Source: Chloroflexota bacterium (GTDB lineage Bacteria > Chloroflexota > Anaerolineae > Promineifilales > Promineifilaceae). Taken from it: DNA of 64,000 nt. The position numbers and the translations under genes were made by a program. The notes below the pieces were generated by a model. The model ran no database searches and was not told the origin of the DNA. It worked only from the letters and a program-made list of their open reading frames with translations. Position 1 is the first letter of the stretch. Every line of letters begins with the position of its first letter. Shown here in pieces: positions 18,301 to 26,644 of this stretch. The stretch lies in the NCBI GenBank assembly GCA_017993775.1, contig JAGOMA010000021.1, positions 1 to 64,000 of the forward strand, written 5' to 3'.

Positions 18301-19283
18301 GTCTAGAGCTGAAGGGGCTGCCGGCCTGGCAGCAATCGTGGTTGGCGCTGCGGCAAGAGATAGAGGGTCATGAGCGGAATTCGGCCGGATTTACGGCCGT
18401 TAAAATCCCCATCCGCATCGGCGAGCACATGCAGTTCAACGATGGCGTTGTCGGCTGGTGGGTGGAGCAAAAAAACGGCTACGCTGACGACCTGTTCTAT
18501 GCGCCGCAAAGCCACGCCTTTACCCACGCGGATGACCAACGGGACAATGTGGTTATCTTCGGCGAAGCGGGGCAGGAACGGCCGCTCAATATTTCGCTGG
18601 CCGTCGATGACCCGCCGCAAATGCTCTCGATTTTGCTCGATCCACGCGGCGCGCTGCACATTACCTCCGGCGTTTTGCCGGTTAAGGCGCTCACCATTCC
18701 GCCGGACCAATATCTGGCGGCGCTGCGATCGCTGCGGGTGCAGTTCCTCGCCGCGCCGATCCTGATGCCTGCCGGGCAAACGGCGCTGCCGCTGCCTGAG
18801 GAGCCAGGATATGAATGGACATGGGTGCAGTGGAACGGCCGTCATCTGCCCAACATGCCTTCAGCCATCGCCGCCAATAACCACAACGGCCAGGCAGCTA
18901 AAAGATCGTCGTCGGCCGGCTGGCTGACGATCCCATCCCGGCCCATCGTGCCGCGCCGGGCGTTTGAGTCGGCTTTTCCCCAGGGGGCGCAAATCTGGGA
19001 TGCCCTCCTGAAGCAGGGCTGGGTGCAGGCGCTGCCCGGCACGCAGGCGTGGGCGCTGCGGCGGCGCAAAAGCGAACGCGCCGCGCCGACCCTGACGCTG
19101 CCGCCCGGTGTTGAACTGGCTGATGTGGAGCGCTTGTTGGATACGGCCGTGCTCCAAATCCAACCCACACGCGCCGAAGCCCGGTTTAACGGCCGTCAGG
19201 AAATTCGAGAAGGCTGGTTACAACTCAGTCCGGCCCCTGAAATCAAACATCCCCGGAAAGATCCGAAGGAGAAAGCAGAATGA
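15321..19283 (+). CDS. Large conserved hypothetical protein with central coiled coil
   Basis: A 1320-residue protein with no signal peptide. The N-terminal 140 residues include GIHLHWALPDAL and FPSVPNRWLVLRSRG, well-formed blocks that I associate with an uncharacterised bacterial family. Residues about 310-440 are strongly helical and charged (EKHSKRQIEEQIEAI; LNQLQQAYDRAADEIHDLRR), likely a coiled coil. Residues 640-900 alternate helices with LRLVDTWGQAL, and the C-terminal 300 residues contain beta-like segments and a basic end. Its last 4 nt overlap the next start. Length, a coiled coil and lack of catalytic motifs fit a scaffold or fibre-like part rather than an enzyme, but this is inference. 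Confidence 0.75.
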   Translation: MDQFLTVPIHIDALHIIRPKTAVEAMADFSRLPWTDGQQDHFSRHPWLGESIQSPPLSDTNWTLQPGIHLHWALPDALTVARHVADNGRDRLEFPSVPNRWLVLRSRGNRVEKKWMVESDYLFPTAWRPQEDDPHDPIAFPVARPTPTSQPFRYLGRNTAFSGDWTEPVAERLPKLTAVGWGEPAFAAFYPNCRSVFGLHDPDTTALTGSDIAYDIIGWYSEITTDPLHSLMAELRQKAASETDLGRVFQQAIGDQFRWTLPTDDALVVEQMVCYGRIRLADVAQPAPESAQNIDIAISNSGSEALSAWLAHRLSSEKHSKRQIEEQIEAITLAADLAHLKLDLGAKFQEARHSRTFTSEPGGNLWRVKSQSGAHPEQDTDEAITLPLALAHALNRLNQLQQAYDRAADEIHDLRRQLYFDWSRYMMAAYPADDEARDHQSPETLLDFIRQHPLAQLDQKLAVTGELKMQPAGQGQARLTAHGDDESLAWQLAQAIQDVDGQIGVLNAALPPQGRRYKLQQGSAPRYWQPNEPVLLLAGAQIEPTDRHGQDGRLRPDGLLECDIATGPDLRRAGDEAVTAVRRQLDALEATDSERIGFRGQNRREWHPLLLEWQAELSPISDYGNMAPFSRRYLPDFIENNYALGELDQAFAAQSTLTTTSTSTSIFRGRTIMQPHAPRLFQERLTRYLAALQKGGMAIEQLPAETQAAIANATSAAALLETEGLHVVSQALGGFNDALLMRHLALQLDVADPLGFPDYQTISEGVLRPAIGSANDMAPLPFNQFHPIRCGDLNLVQLRLVDTWGQALHIDCENIIRTEQMTTPDESKVALPPRFTQPARLNARWLAALGDEAEMNSHPATSPICGWLVPNLLDLSLMVYDSGGDALGYLDQTGHWRLAAARQEPVLPHDIENPHLRQMVVWLSQTAQSTATRLAAAHGRADTPTDEERTRFMRDYLDVLESALENIDPVDSQQHQIQALLMGRPMALVRAAISLELKGLPAWQQSWLALRQEIEGHERNSAGFTAVKIPIRIGEHMQFNDGVVGWWVEQKNGYADDLFYAPQSHAFTHADDQRDNVVIFGEAGQERPLNISLAVDDPPQMLSILLDPRGALHITSGVLPVKALTIPPDQYLAALRSLRVQFLAAPILMPAGQTALPLPEEPGYEWTWVQWNGRHLPNMPSAIAANNHNGQAAKRSSSAGWLTIPSRPIVPRRAFESAFPQGAQIWDALLKQGWVQALPGTQAWALRRRKSERAAPTLTLPPGVELADVERLLDTAVLQIQPTRAEARFNGRQEIREGWLQLSPAPEIKHPRKDPKEKAE

Positions 19284-22200
19284 CAAACCCACAGCCCCGC
19301 ACCCCTCTGGCGCACCTGAAAATGGACAATCTCTTAACGCTTGACGAAGGCGACTACTTAGTGCCCAACATCGGCGGCAGCAAGTTGTTTAGCCAATGGA
19401 GCGGCCCCGCCCCTCAAATTGCGTATGACCAGCAGTTTGGGTCAGTGCTGACGCTTCCGGCGCATCAGGGGGTAGGTCTTAATCTTGGCCCTGAAGCAAA
19501 CCCTCTGCCCAATTTCACCTTTGCCTGCTGGCTTAGAGGCGAGATCGGCGATGGGTCGGCCGGGACATCAGGAACAAATCGCAACCCCTTGCTGGAGGTT
19601 GAGTTCCGCGAAGTAGGGGGTTATTACAGCAATGGTCTTACCTTAGCTGTCGGCTCAGGCATCAAGCTGATTGATGCTGAACGCCGCCAGGAGATTCTAT
19701 CAGCGCCAGGAATAAGCGACTGGGCGGAATGGCATCACATCGCCCTGACGCATGAGGGCAACATCTGGCAGGTAGTCGTGGATGGGGAGCAGGTGGCGGA
19801 AGCATTTTCTGAGGCCCGGATCGCCGTCATGCCTGAGCTTGTCGGGTTGGAGAATTTGCGAGAAACCGGCGCGATGCTGGCCCATATTCGCCTCTATGCG
19901 CAGCCGCTGACGGTTGACGACCTGCGTCTGGATATAATGGCCGATATGGCCAGCGGGGCAACGGCCGTGCAAGCGCATACCCAATATGGCGAAGGGCTGC
20001 TCCTGCACCTGCCGCTGGACCAGGCGAAGGCGGGGCAAATCCTCGATTTTTCCGGGCAAGATAATCATGGCACGGCCGTTGGGGCAGTAAACTGGGTGGT
20101 TGACGCCCTGTTTGGCAGCTGTGTGGCGCTGGCCGGGGAGGGCGGTCTGCAAGTGTCCGATCTCTTCCAGCCATATATATCATCTGCCCAAGAACGATTC
20201 CCCTGGTTTTTCCCGGCCGGGTTTTCGCTGGCTGTGTGGGTTTACCCGGATGGAGATACGAGCGGCCAGGAAAGCCAAATTTTGTTTGATGTGAGCGATG
20301 CTGCTGCCCGCGGTCGTGGATTTACGCTGGGCATGGATGACGGACGGCCGTTTGCCCAGGATGGCTACAGCAGAGGCAAAATCATCTCGCCATCGGCGCT
20401 GCCCGCCAGACGTTGGACCCATCTGGCGTTGACCTACGACGGCCGTTCCACCTGTTTTTTTCGGGATGGCAAGCTGGTGGGCGACCCTCTGCCGAGCGTC
20501 GAGCGGATTGATTTTCGGCACGATCAGCAGATAGTACTGGGATATTCTCCAAGCGCTGACAAGGCCGGTTTTCACGGCCGTCTGGCACACGCGCGCCTCT
20601 ATCGCAAGGCGCTGACGCCGGACGAGATCCAAAGCGGCATCGCCGCCGATCTGCCAGTCGAACGAGTGGGGCGGCCATCCCCGCTGGAATTCAGCCTGCA
20701 CAACGACCAGGAGCAGCAGGTTTTGTATACGCCGCTGCCGGGTCGGGCGGAAGCGGACGATGCCGGCCAGCAGGTTCATCTCATCGCCACGAATACCAGC
20801 GGCAGCGCACTGACGTTGAACCGGCCAGAGATTGCTGGCCGGCCGGTAACGGCCACCGACCACCATTTTGAAATTCGCTTTCGGCCGGGCACGATCATTA
20901 AACCAGAGAGTATTCTGCCGGCTGCTGCGCTCTGGCAGGTGGGATTTGCCGCCCACAGCGATGGCACTGTTTCGCTCTATTTGCGCCACAAGGCGGGCGC
21001 GAACCTGGGGCCGGGCGAGGCGATTACCGTCTCGCTGCAAGGGCTTCGGGTTGACGCCTCAGGCGGCTCCCGTGGCACGCGCATCCAGATTAAGTACCGG
21101 CAGATTATCCCGGCGGGCAGCGCCAAACCGCTCACCGGCAGCCGTCTGCAATACTTGAGTGTGTTGCAGCGCTCGGAATCGGTGATGGAGAGCAAGTTGA
21201 AGGGGTTGGAAACGGCCGTTGACCAATGGGCCGCCGACCGCGATCAATCTCAGTCGGCGCAAAACGATGTGGCCGAACGGCTGGAAGCGCTGCACACGAC
21301 GCTGGCGGAGCTGGTGGCGGTGGCGGAGCAAAGCCCGGGCAGCGGCCCACTAACTGCGGGGATTATCGGCAGCGATCACATGGTCAATGACGGCCGTTCG
21401 CTGAACAATTTAACCATCTTTATTGAGATGATGGCCGCCGACGATCCCATCGAACTCCATGTAGAGGAAACCCTGGTAACCCTGCGCTTTCCAATCTTCG
21501 TTGAGGGGGAACGGCCTGAGGGCCTGGCGCAGGTTTGGGAATTAGCGGGCCAGAGCGTCCAGTTTACCCAAGATTCCGATCTCAAACTGTCTGGTGAAAC
21601 GGCCGATAACGAATTGTCCATTTCAGCCATTTCAGATGTCACGGACACTCATTTCAGTTTTTCCTTCGAATTGAAGTACGACATGACCGTTAAGGCGGGC
21701 AACGGCCGTCGCCTGGTCCTGCCGCTCGTGGGGCTTACGTCATCAGCGCCCAGCGGCCCCAGTTGGGTGGAAGTGGTGTGCGAAAACTTTGGCCCGTTGG
21801 GCAAACGCACATTCCGGCTGCCCCTGGAAAAAGGTCCGGCCAAGGCGGTGTCGTCTGATGATGGGCTGGGGTTATCCGTCAGCCACCGGCTGCAACTATG
21901 GAAAAACCCGGTCATCTTGTTACGTAATGAGATACTGAACGAAAGCAATGAACAAATCGGAGACCCAGACGCAACCATCGGACTCGATCAAGATGGCATA
22001 CTTGAGATTCAAAGTCCGGCAGGACTGATTCTCCAATCCTCGGCAGGACTGACTCTCCAATCCGATTCGGCGGTTACGATCGCCAGCAACGATTCTATCA
22101 ACCTGAATTGCTCCATTCAAGTACAGGGCCGTATCAAGGACGAGACCGGGTGGGTGATGCCTAAGGGCGCGATTATCATGTGGACGGGCGAAAAGGCACC

Positions 22201-22594
22201 AGAGGGTTGGACGCTGTGTGACGGAACGAAGGGCGCCCCGGACCTCCGGTCTCGTTTCATCATTGGTGCCGGGCCTGGGAATACTAAAGATAAATTGTCG
22301 GCTTACCCACTGTCTTCAAAGGGCGGTCAGGAAGTCGTAACACTTACCCAAAAACAAATGCCACGACATGATCACCCGATTACCGATCCGGGGCACCAGC
22401 ATACGTACAACGGCGCCATAGGGTTTGGCCACGGTTTTGAAACGCAGAGCGCATCTTATACTCCGGCAACGAGCAATCCTGACCAGAAGACCGACAAGAT
22501 AAGAACAGGGATCACCTTGGGGCAGACTGGCGGAGACGAGCCAGTCGAAACCCGCCCCCCTTACTTCGCACTCGCCTTCATCATGAAGCTCTGA
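19280..22594 (+). CDS. LamG-LamG-coiled coil-spike-tail collar protein
   Basis: A 1104-residue modular protein with no signal peptide. Residues about 10-215 and 238-460 are two concanavalin-like LamG domains (FTFACWLRGE / WHHIALTHEG and FSLAVWVYPDGD / WTHLALTYDGR), usually carbohydrate-binding. Residues about 630-690 form a coiled coil. Residues about 905-955 carry short repeats (LEIQSPAGLILQSSAGLTLQ) like the beta-prism of phage spikes and VgrG. The end (from about 965) is a phage tail-collar domain: PKGAIIMWTGEKAPEGWTLCDG, DLRSRFIIGAG, then HDHP and the closing PPYFALAFIMKL. A good AAGGAG ribosome site lies before ATG 19280. In phages collar proteins are distal tail fibres, but no sheath, tube or baseplate gene is present here. 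Confidence 0.9.
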   Translation: MTNPQPRTPLAHLKMDNLLTLDEGDYLVPNIGGSKLFSQWSGPAPQIAYDQQFGSVLTLPAHQGVGLNLGPEANPLPNFTFACWLRGEIGDGSAGTSGTNRNPLLEVEFREVGGYYSNGLTLAVGSGIKLIDAERRQEILSAPGISDWAEWHHIALTHEGNIWQVVVDGEQVAEAFSEARIAVMPELVGLENLRETGAMLAHIRLYAQPLTVDDLRLDIMADMASGATAVQAHTQYGEGLLLHLPLDQAKAGQILDFSGQDNHGTAVGAVNWVVDALFGSCVALAGEGGLQVSDLFQPYISSAQERFPWFFPAGFSLAVWVYPDGDTSGQESQILFDVSDAAARGRGFTLGMDDGRPFAQDGYSRGKIISPSALPARRWTHLALTYDGRSTCFFRDGKLVGDPLPSVERIDFRHDQQIVLGYSPSADKAGFHGRLAHARLYRKALTPDEIQSGIAADLPVERVGRPSPLEFSLHNDQEQQVLYTPLPGRAEADDAGQQVHLIATNTSGSALTLNRPEIAGRPVTATDHHFEIRFRPGTIIKPESILPAAALWQVGFAAHSDGTVSLYLRHKAGANLGPGEAITVSLQGLRVDASGGSRGTRIQIKYRQIIPAGSAKPLTGSRLQYLSVLQRSESVMESKLKGLETAVDQWAADRDQSQSAQNDVAERLEALHTTLAELVAVAEQSPGSGPLTAGIIGSDHMVNDGRSLNNLTIFIEMMAADDPIELHVEETLVTLRFPIFVEGERPEGLAQVWELAGQSVQFTQDSDLKLSGETADNELSISAISDVTDTHFSFSFELKYDMTVKAGNGRRLVLPLVGLTSSAPSGPSWVEVVCENFGPLGKRTFRLPLEKGPAKAVSSDDGLGLSVSHRLQLWKNPVILLRNEILNESNEQIGDPDATIGLDQDGILEIQSPAGLILQSSAGLTLQSDSAVTIASNDSINLNCSIQVQGRIKDETGWVMPKGAIIMWTGEKAPEGWTLCDGTKGAPDLRSRFIIGAGPGNTKDKLSAYPLSSKGGQEVVTLTQKQMPRHDHPITDPGHQHTYNGAIGFGHGFETQSASYTPATSNPDQKTDKIRTGITLGQTGGDEPVETRPPYFALAFIMKL

Positions 22595-22830
22595 ACGGCC
22601 GTGAACAACAAGCCGCCGGTAGGAGACAAGGGGGGAGACGGCCGTGTGACCCAGCCCCCAAATGAATCAGAATAGATTGCCAGTGGGAAAAATTTCCCTT
22701 GACTCCTGTTGTGTTGTGCTTGGGCAGCTGAAGTTATTAGCAATAGAAGAGTAGACTGAACCGTCGCACGGCCGTTTAGCTTCCTAATAAAAAACCCTCT
22801 CTCCTATCTGGTGGGTGTTGGTTCATGACA

Positions 22831-22862
22831 CCAAAAGACGCCACGTCAGTGGCGTCTTTTGG
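22831..22862. terminator. Strong hairpin terminator after the large-protein operon
   Basis: ccaaaagacgccac (22831-22844) and gtggcgtcttttgg (22849-22862) pair perfectly around the loop gtca. The arm ends give A-run/T-run flanks on both strands, so it can terminate transcription in either direction. It separates the operon ending at 22594 from the sugar locus. Confidence 0.9.
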
Positions 22863-22997
22863 CAATAGGCCATCAGGTCATGCCGCCTCGCCCCTTTGTA
22901 TTTTGGGCGATCTCTGTTAGGGTAGACGAAACCCGAAAAGACAGGCGCTGCTTTCTATCCCGTCTGTTTCTATCCTATTTTGTTTGAGGTAACACGC

Positions 22998-25079
22998 ATG
23001 ACAACACCGATTATTCGTATCTTTTCCACCGATTTAGACGGAACCCTGCTAGGCGATGAAAGCGCCGCCAAGCAGTTTAAAGTTTTATGGGAGAACCTGG
23101 ACCCGGCCAAACGGCCGTTGCTCTGCTACAACACCGGCCGCTTGCTGGAGGACGTGAAACAACTTATTGACGATGGCCTCTTGCCCGAACCCGACTTCAT
23201 CATCAGCGGCGTGGGCACCCATATCTACGACTACCAGGATCACGCCGTGATGAAAGAGTTTTTTGAAATTCTGGAGGAGGGCTGGGACGGCCAGCAAGTA
23301 GAAGAAACCATTTCCGGCCTGCCTTTCGCAGTAGCAAAACAGCCGGACCATTACCAGAACGAGTACAAATCAAGCTGGTATCTGGATGACGCCGCTGTAG
23401 AAGATATCCGTTTATTGGAAGCCGCTTTAGAAGAGGCCGGGCTGGACATCCATGTCGTTTATTCCAGCGGACGCCACCTGGACGTGCTGCCCAAGTGGGC
23501 CAACAAAGGCAACGCCCTGCGCTGGCTGCTGCGCCATTTGAATCTATCGGTGGCAACGGCCGTTGTCGCCGGGGACAGCGGCAATGATAATGCTATGTTT
23601 TCCCTGGCCGGTATCCATGGCATCGTCGTGGGTAATGCCCAGCCAGAACTGCGCCAATACACCCCAAACCTGGCTGTCTTTCGGGCAGAACCGCACGAAA
23701 CCTGCGCCACGGCCGTTATCCACGGGCTGCGCCACTACGGCGTGTTGAATGACCAAGACGTCCAACAAGACAAGACTTTAGAATCAGCCCACCTGTACAA
23801 AGCCCTCCGCGCCTCCGGCGACGAAGAGACTGGTCCCCTCACTGCCGAGCAGTTCGCCCTGATTCGTCAGGGCTACCACAAAGCCATCGCTGCCCTAAAA
23901 AAAACCATTACCCCGCTTGGCTTTTCCGCCTGCTCCCTAACCGACAACGACACCATAGGCACAGACGCAAACTACTACAGCGTCTGGGCGCGCGATGGCG
24001 CCATCACTGTCATTGGATCTCTACCCCTGCTCACGCAGGATGAAGCCATCCACCAGTGCCAACGCCAGACCTTGATCACCCTGCTAGACAACATCTCGCC
24101 CAACGGCCAACTGCCCGCCAACGTGCGTATCGCCGACCAGCGGCCAGACTATTCCGGCGTGGGTGGCATTGCGGCCATCGACAGCGGCTTGTGGGTTATC
24201 ATTGCGTTTTATGCTTACGTCTCCCACACCCACGATCTTGATTTTCTGCGCCAATATACCAATCAACTGCAAATGGTCATGGATTGGCTCAGCGCCCATG
24301 ACAGCAACAACGACGCTCTCCTGGAAATCCCGGAGGCCGGCGATTGGACCGACCTGTTTGGCCGCAGTTACAACGTCCTGTATGACGAGGTGCTGTGGTA
24401 TCGGTGTAATGTCTGTTACGGCCGTTTACTGCAAATGTTGGGCGACGAGCAGCGCGCCGGTGATTATCTGCGCTGGGCGCGCGTCATCAAACGAGAAATT
24501 CTGGCGAACTTTTGGCCATCTACGCAGCAAAACATTTATCAAACCATCTCCTTTGCCGAACAACAATTTTCCATTGGGGATGCGCGTTATCTCATCGCCC
24601 AGATCACCCCGTTTGACTTTAGCTGGCGCTGCGATACGTTTGGCAACATTCTGGCTTACCTGTATGATGTAACAGACACAAAACGCGCCAGCCAAACCTT
24701 TCGCTTCCTGTGGGGCGTGGGCATCAATGAACCCTATCCGATCAAAAACCTTTATCCCGCAGTCACCGTAGGAGACAAAGATTGGCGGCAGTATTACACC
24801 GTCAACCTGCTCAATTTGCCAAACCATTATCACAATGGCGGCATCTGGCCCTTTGTCAGCGGTCATTGGGTGCGTTTTGTCCATAAACTGGGACTGCGCG
24901 ATGTAGCTCTGCAAGAACTTTACCGCCTGGCTGAACTCAATAAACTGGGCGTGCTGCACGAATGGGAATTTAATGAATGGGCGCATGGCACAACAGGCCG
25001 CCCCATGGGCAAAGCTTATCAGGCATGGTCGGCGTCCGAATATATTCGTGCCTGCCATGCCCTGCACGTTATCGCCTAA
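22998..25079 (+). CDS. Mannosylfructose-/sucrose-phosphate phosphatase-like HAD domain fused to an (alpha/alpha)6 glycosidase
   Basis: A 693-residue cytoplasmic fusion. Residues 1-255 are a HAD phosphatase of the sucrose-phosphatase type: motif I TDLDGTLLGDE, motif II YNTGR, lysine loop ANKGNALRWL, motif IV VVAGDSGNDNAMF. The details (VGT, YSSGRHLDVLPKWA, GIVVGNAQPEL) resemble Agrobacterium MfpsB from memory. Residues about 290-693 are a six-hairpin glycosidase with WARDGAITVIGSLPLL, AIDSGLWVIIAFYAY, AGDWTDLFGRSYNVLYDEVLWY and HNGGIWPFVSGHW. This is like amylo-alpha-1,6-glucosidase/GH100-type enzymes. ATG 22998, 7 nt after GAGGT, is preferred to an upstream TTG at 22980. The synthase gene follows 55 bp later. 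One chain could thus release and also cleave the same sugar, which is odd unless the domains are regulated separately. Confidence 0.85.
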   Translation: MTTPIIRIFSTDLDGTLLGDESAAKQFKVLWENLDPAKRPLLCYNTGRLLEDVKQLIDDGLLPEPDFIISGVGTHIYDYQDHAVMKEFFEILEEGWDGQQVEETISGLPFAVAKQPDHYQNEYKSSWYLDDAAVEDIRLLEAALEEAGLDIHVVYSSGRHLDVLPKWANKGNALRWLLRHLNLSVATAVVAGDSGNDNAMFSLAGIHGIVVGNAQPELRQYTPNLAVFRAEPHETCATAVIHGLRHYGVLNDQDVQQDKTLESAHLYKALRASGDEETGPLTAEQFALIRQGYHKAIAALKKTITPLGFSACSLTDNDTIGTDANYYSVWARDGAITVIGSLPLLTQDEAIHQCQRQTLITLLDNISPNGQLPANVRIADQRPDYSGVGGIAAIDSGLWVIIAFYAYVSHTHDLDFLRQYTNQLQMVMDWLSAHDSNNDALLEIPEAGDWTDLFGRSYNVLYDEVLWYRCNVCYGRLLQMLGDEQRAGDYLRWARVIKREILANFWPSTQQNIYQTISFAEQQFSIGDARYLIAQITPFDFSWRCDTFGNILAYLYDVTDTKRASQTFRFLWGVGINEPYPIKNLYPAVTVGDKDWRQYYTVNLLNLPNHYHNGGIWPFVSGHWVRFVHKLGLRDVALQELYRLAELNKLGVLHEWEFNEWAHGTTGRPMGKAYQAWSASEYIRACHALHVIA

Positions 25080-25134
25080 ACCAGCATCAAAACTGGCTCC
25101 GGCGAACCATACCAAAAAGGAGTAAATACGAATT

Positions 25135-26427
25135 ATGATGCCAATGAATCGACAACTAAACCAAATCATGATGATTTCACTACACGGCTATGTCGCCGGT
25201 GAACCAGAATTAGGCAAACCAGATACAGGCGGGCAAGTCGTCTATGTGTTGGAAATGGCAAAACGTTTCAGCCGTTTAGGCTGGCGCGTCGATTTGATCA
25301 CGCGCCGCTTTGAAGACCAGCCTGAGTTTGACGAAGTGAACGAGAATCTGAGGGTGTGGCGCATCCCTTTTGGCGGCTCGGAGTTTATTCGCAAAGAGGA
25401 TATGCACGATTATGTGGGGGATTTTGTCACCAATTTATTGGCGGCTATCCGCGCCCGCAATCTGCAATACGACATCGTGAACTCCCATTATTGGGACGCG
25501 GGGTGGACCGGCCAAAAAATTGCGGAAGAATTGGGTATCCCTCATGTGCATACACCCCATTCCCTCGGTTGGTGGAAGCAGCAAAACATGGGAACCACCA
25601 TGAGCGCCGAAGAGATGGAAGCGACTTACCGCTTTGAAGAGCGCATCCGCAAAGAGTTTCTTGTGTATCAGATGTGCGATCATATTATTGCTACCACGGA
25701 ACCGCAGGCGGAACTGCTGTTGAGCGAATATGATCTGCTGGAAAAACATCTCACCGTGATTCCACCGGGCATGGATGAAGATCGTTTTTCGCCCATTCGT
25801 CAGGGAGATCGGGAGCGGCTGTTGGAAAAATATGATTGGCGTCCCCATGACGTGCTCACTCTGGGGCGCATGGCCCACAACAAGGGATACGATCTGCTGT
25901 TGGAGGCGCTGCCCGCCTTGTTTGAACTGGTTCCAGATGCCCGTTTGGTCGCGGCAATTGGCGGCGAAGACTCGGCGCAAGATGATGCCGGGGTAGCCGG
26001 TTTGAAAAAACGGGCAGAAGAATTGGGTGTGCAAGATAGGATTGTCTGGGTGAACTATGTGGCTGATGAGGACCTGGCTAATCTTTACCGGGCAGCGGCC
26101 GTTTTTGCCATGCCTTCCCGCTATGAGCCATTTGGCATGGTAGCGATTGAGGCGATGGCTTGCGGTACGCCGGCGGTGATTACGGTTCACGGGGGGTTGT
26201 TCGACCTGATTGATTATGGCAAACATGCCTTATTTGCGGATCCCAATCGTCCGTTGGAGTTGGGGGCGATGCTGTCGCTGCCGATGCTTTATCCGAAACT
26301 GTCTCATGAGCTGTCGGTGGAGGGTGCGCGTTTTGCCCGGCGCAATTTTGGCTGGACGGGTATTGCCAAGAAGACGCTGCAAGTTTTTGATGCGGTCAGC
26401 CAGATGCGGGCGGGGGAGGCGGCTTAA
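25135..26427 (+). CDS. mfpsA: GT4 glycosyltransferase, probable mannosylfructose-phosphate synthase
   Basis: A 430-residue retaining GT-B enzyme of the sucrose-phosphate-synthase group. The N-terminus has ISLHGYVAGEPELGKPDTGGQVVYVLE and later VNSHYWDAGWTGQ and HTPHSLGWWK. The C-terminal nucleotide-sugar site has LGRMAHNKGYDLLLEAL and the E-x7-E motif in SRYEPFGMVAIEAMACGTP. The pattern is closer to Agrobacterium mannosylfructose-phosphate synthase (GDP-mannose plus fructose 6-phosphate) than to plant sucrose-phosphate synthase, judged from memory. A sucrose-phosphate synthase role remains possible. The gene follows the phosphatase fusion in the same direction, forming a two-step pathway, and is closed by a terminator. 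Ribosome site AAAGGAG at 25116-25122. Confidence 0.85.
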   Translation: MMPMNRQLNQIMMISLHGYVAGEPELGKPDTGGQVVYVLEMAKRFSRLGWRVDLITRRFEDQPEFDEVNENLRVWRIPFGGSEFIRKEDMHDYVGDFVTNLLAAIRARNLQYDIVNSHYWDAGWTGQKIAEELGIPHVHTPHSLGWWKQQNMGTTMSAEEMEATYRFEERIRKEFLVYQMCDHIIATTEPQAELLLSEYDLLEKHLTVIPPGMDEDRFSPIRQGDRERLLEKYDWRPHDVLTLGRMAHNKGYDLLLEALPALFELVPDARLVAAIGGEDSAQDDAGVAGLKKRAEELGVQDRIVWVNYVADEDLANLYRAAAVFAMPSRYEPFGMVAIEAMACGTPAVITVHGGLFDLIDYGKHALFADPNRPLELGAMLSLPMLYPKLSHELSVEGARFARRNFGWTGIAKKTLQVFDAVSQMRAGEAA

Positions 26428-26459
26428 CAGCCATTCGCAAGGTACGGCCAATGGATTCG

Positions 26460-26493
26460 AGACCAGTCAATGCCTATGACTGGTCTTTTTTTT
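26460..26493 (+). terminator. Rho-independent terminator
   Basis: agaccagtca (26460-26469) and tgactggtct (26477-26486) pair perfectly around a 7-nt loop and run directly into eight T residues. It ends the glycosyltransferase transcript. Confidence 0.93.
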
Positions 26494-26541
26494 GTGGGAG
26501 GGGGACGGCCGTTTCCTTCATCTTCAATATAGCTCACCCTC

Positions 26542-26570
26542 TTGACAAACACCCTCTCCTTTGCTATATT
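26542..26570 (+). promoter_or_regulatory. Sigma70-type promoter of the lacI-type gene
   Basis: TTGACA (26542-26547), 17-bp spacer, TATATT (26565-26570), followed immediately by the palindromic operator. This near-consensus core promoter lies about 75 bp before the regulator start codon. Confidence 0.85.
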
Positions 26571-26599
26571 ACTAACACGATTTAGTAAATCGTGTTAGT
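26571..26599. promoter_or_regulatory. 29-bp palindromic LacI-family operator
   Basis: actaacacgattta (26571-26584), central G, and taaatcgtgttagt (26586-26599) form a perfect palindrome just downstream of the -10 box, over the expected transcription start. A further half-site, taaaccgagttag (26599-26611), follows in direct orientation. LacI-family repressors bind odd- or even-centred palindromes at this position, so autorepression by the adjacent gene is likely. Confidence 0.85.
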
Positions 26600-26644
26600 A
26601 AACCGAGTTAGCCCAAGATTCAGGATACACCTATAATCGATCCC

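Noticed and set aside
6233..22594. Prophage or contractile injection system
   Set aside because: Only a tail-collar/spike-like protein points that way. No sheath, tube, baseplate, portal, terminase, integrase or AAA ATPase gene was found in the operon or its flanks.
6233..22594. Tc toxin or polymorphic toxin locus
   Set aside because: No RHS/YD repeats, no TcA/TcB signatures, no toxin domain at a C-terminus and no small immunity gene.
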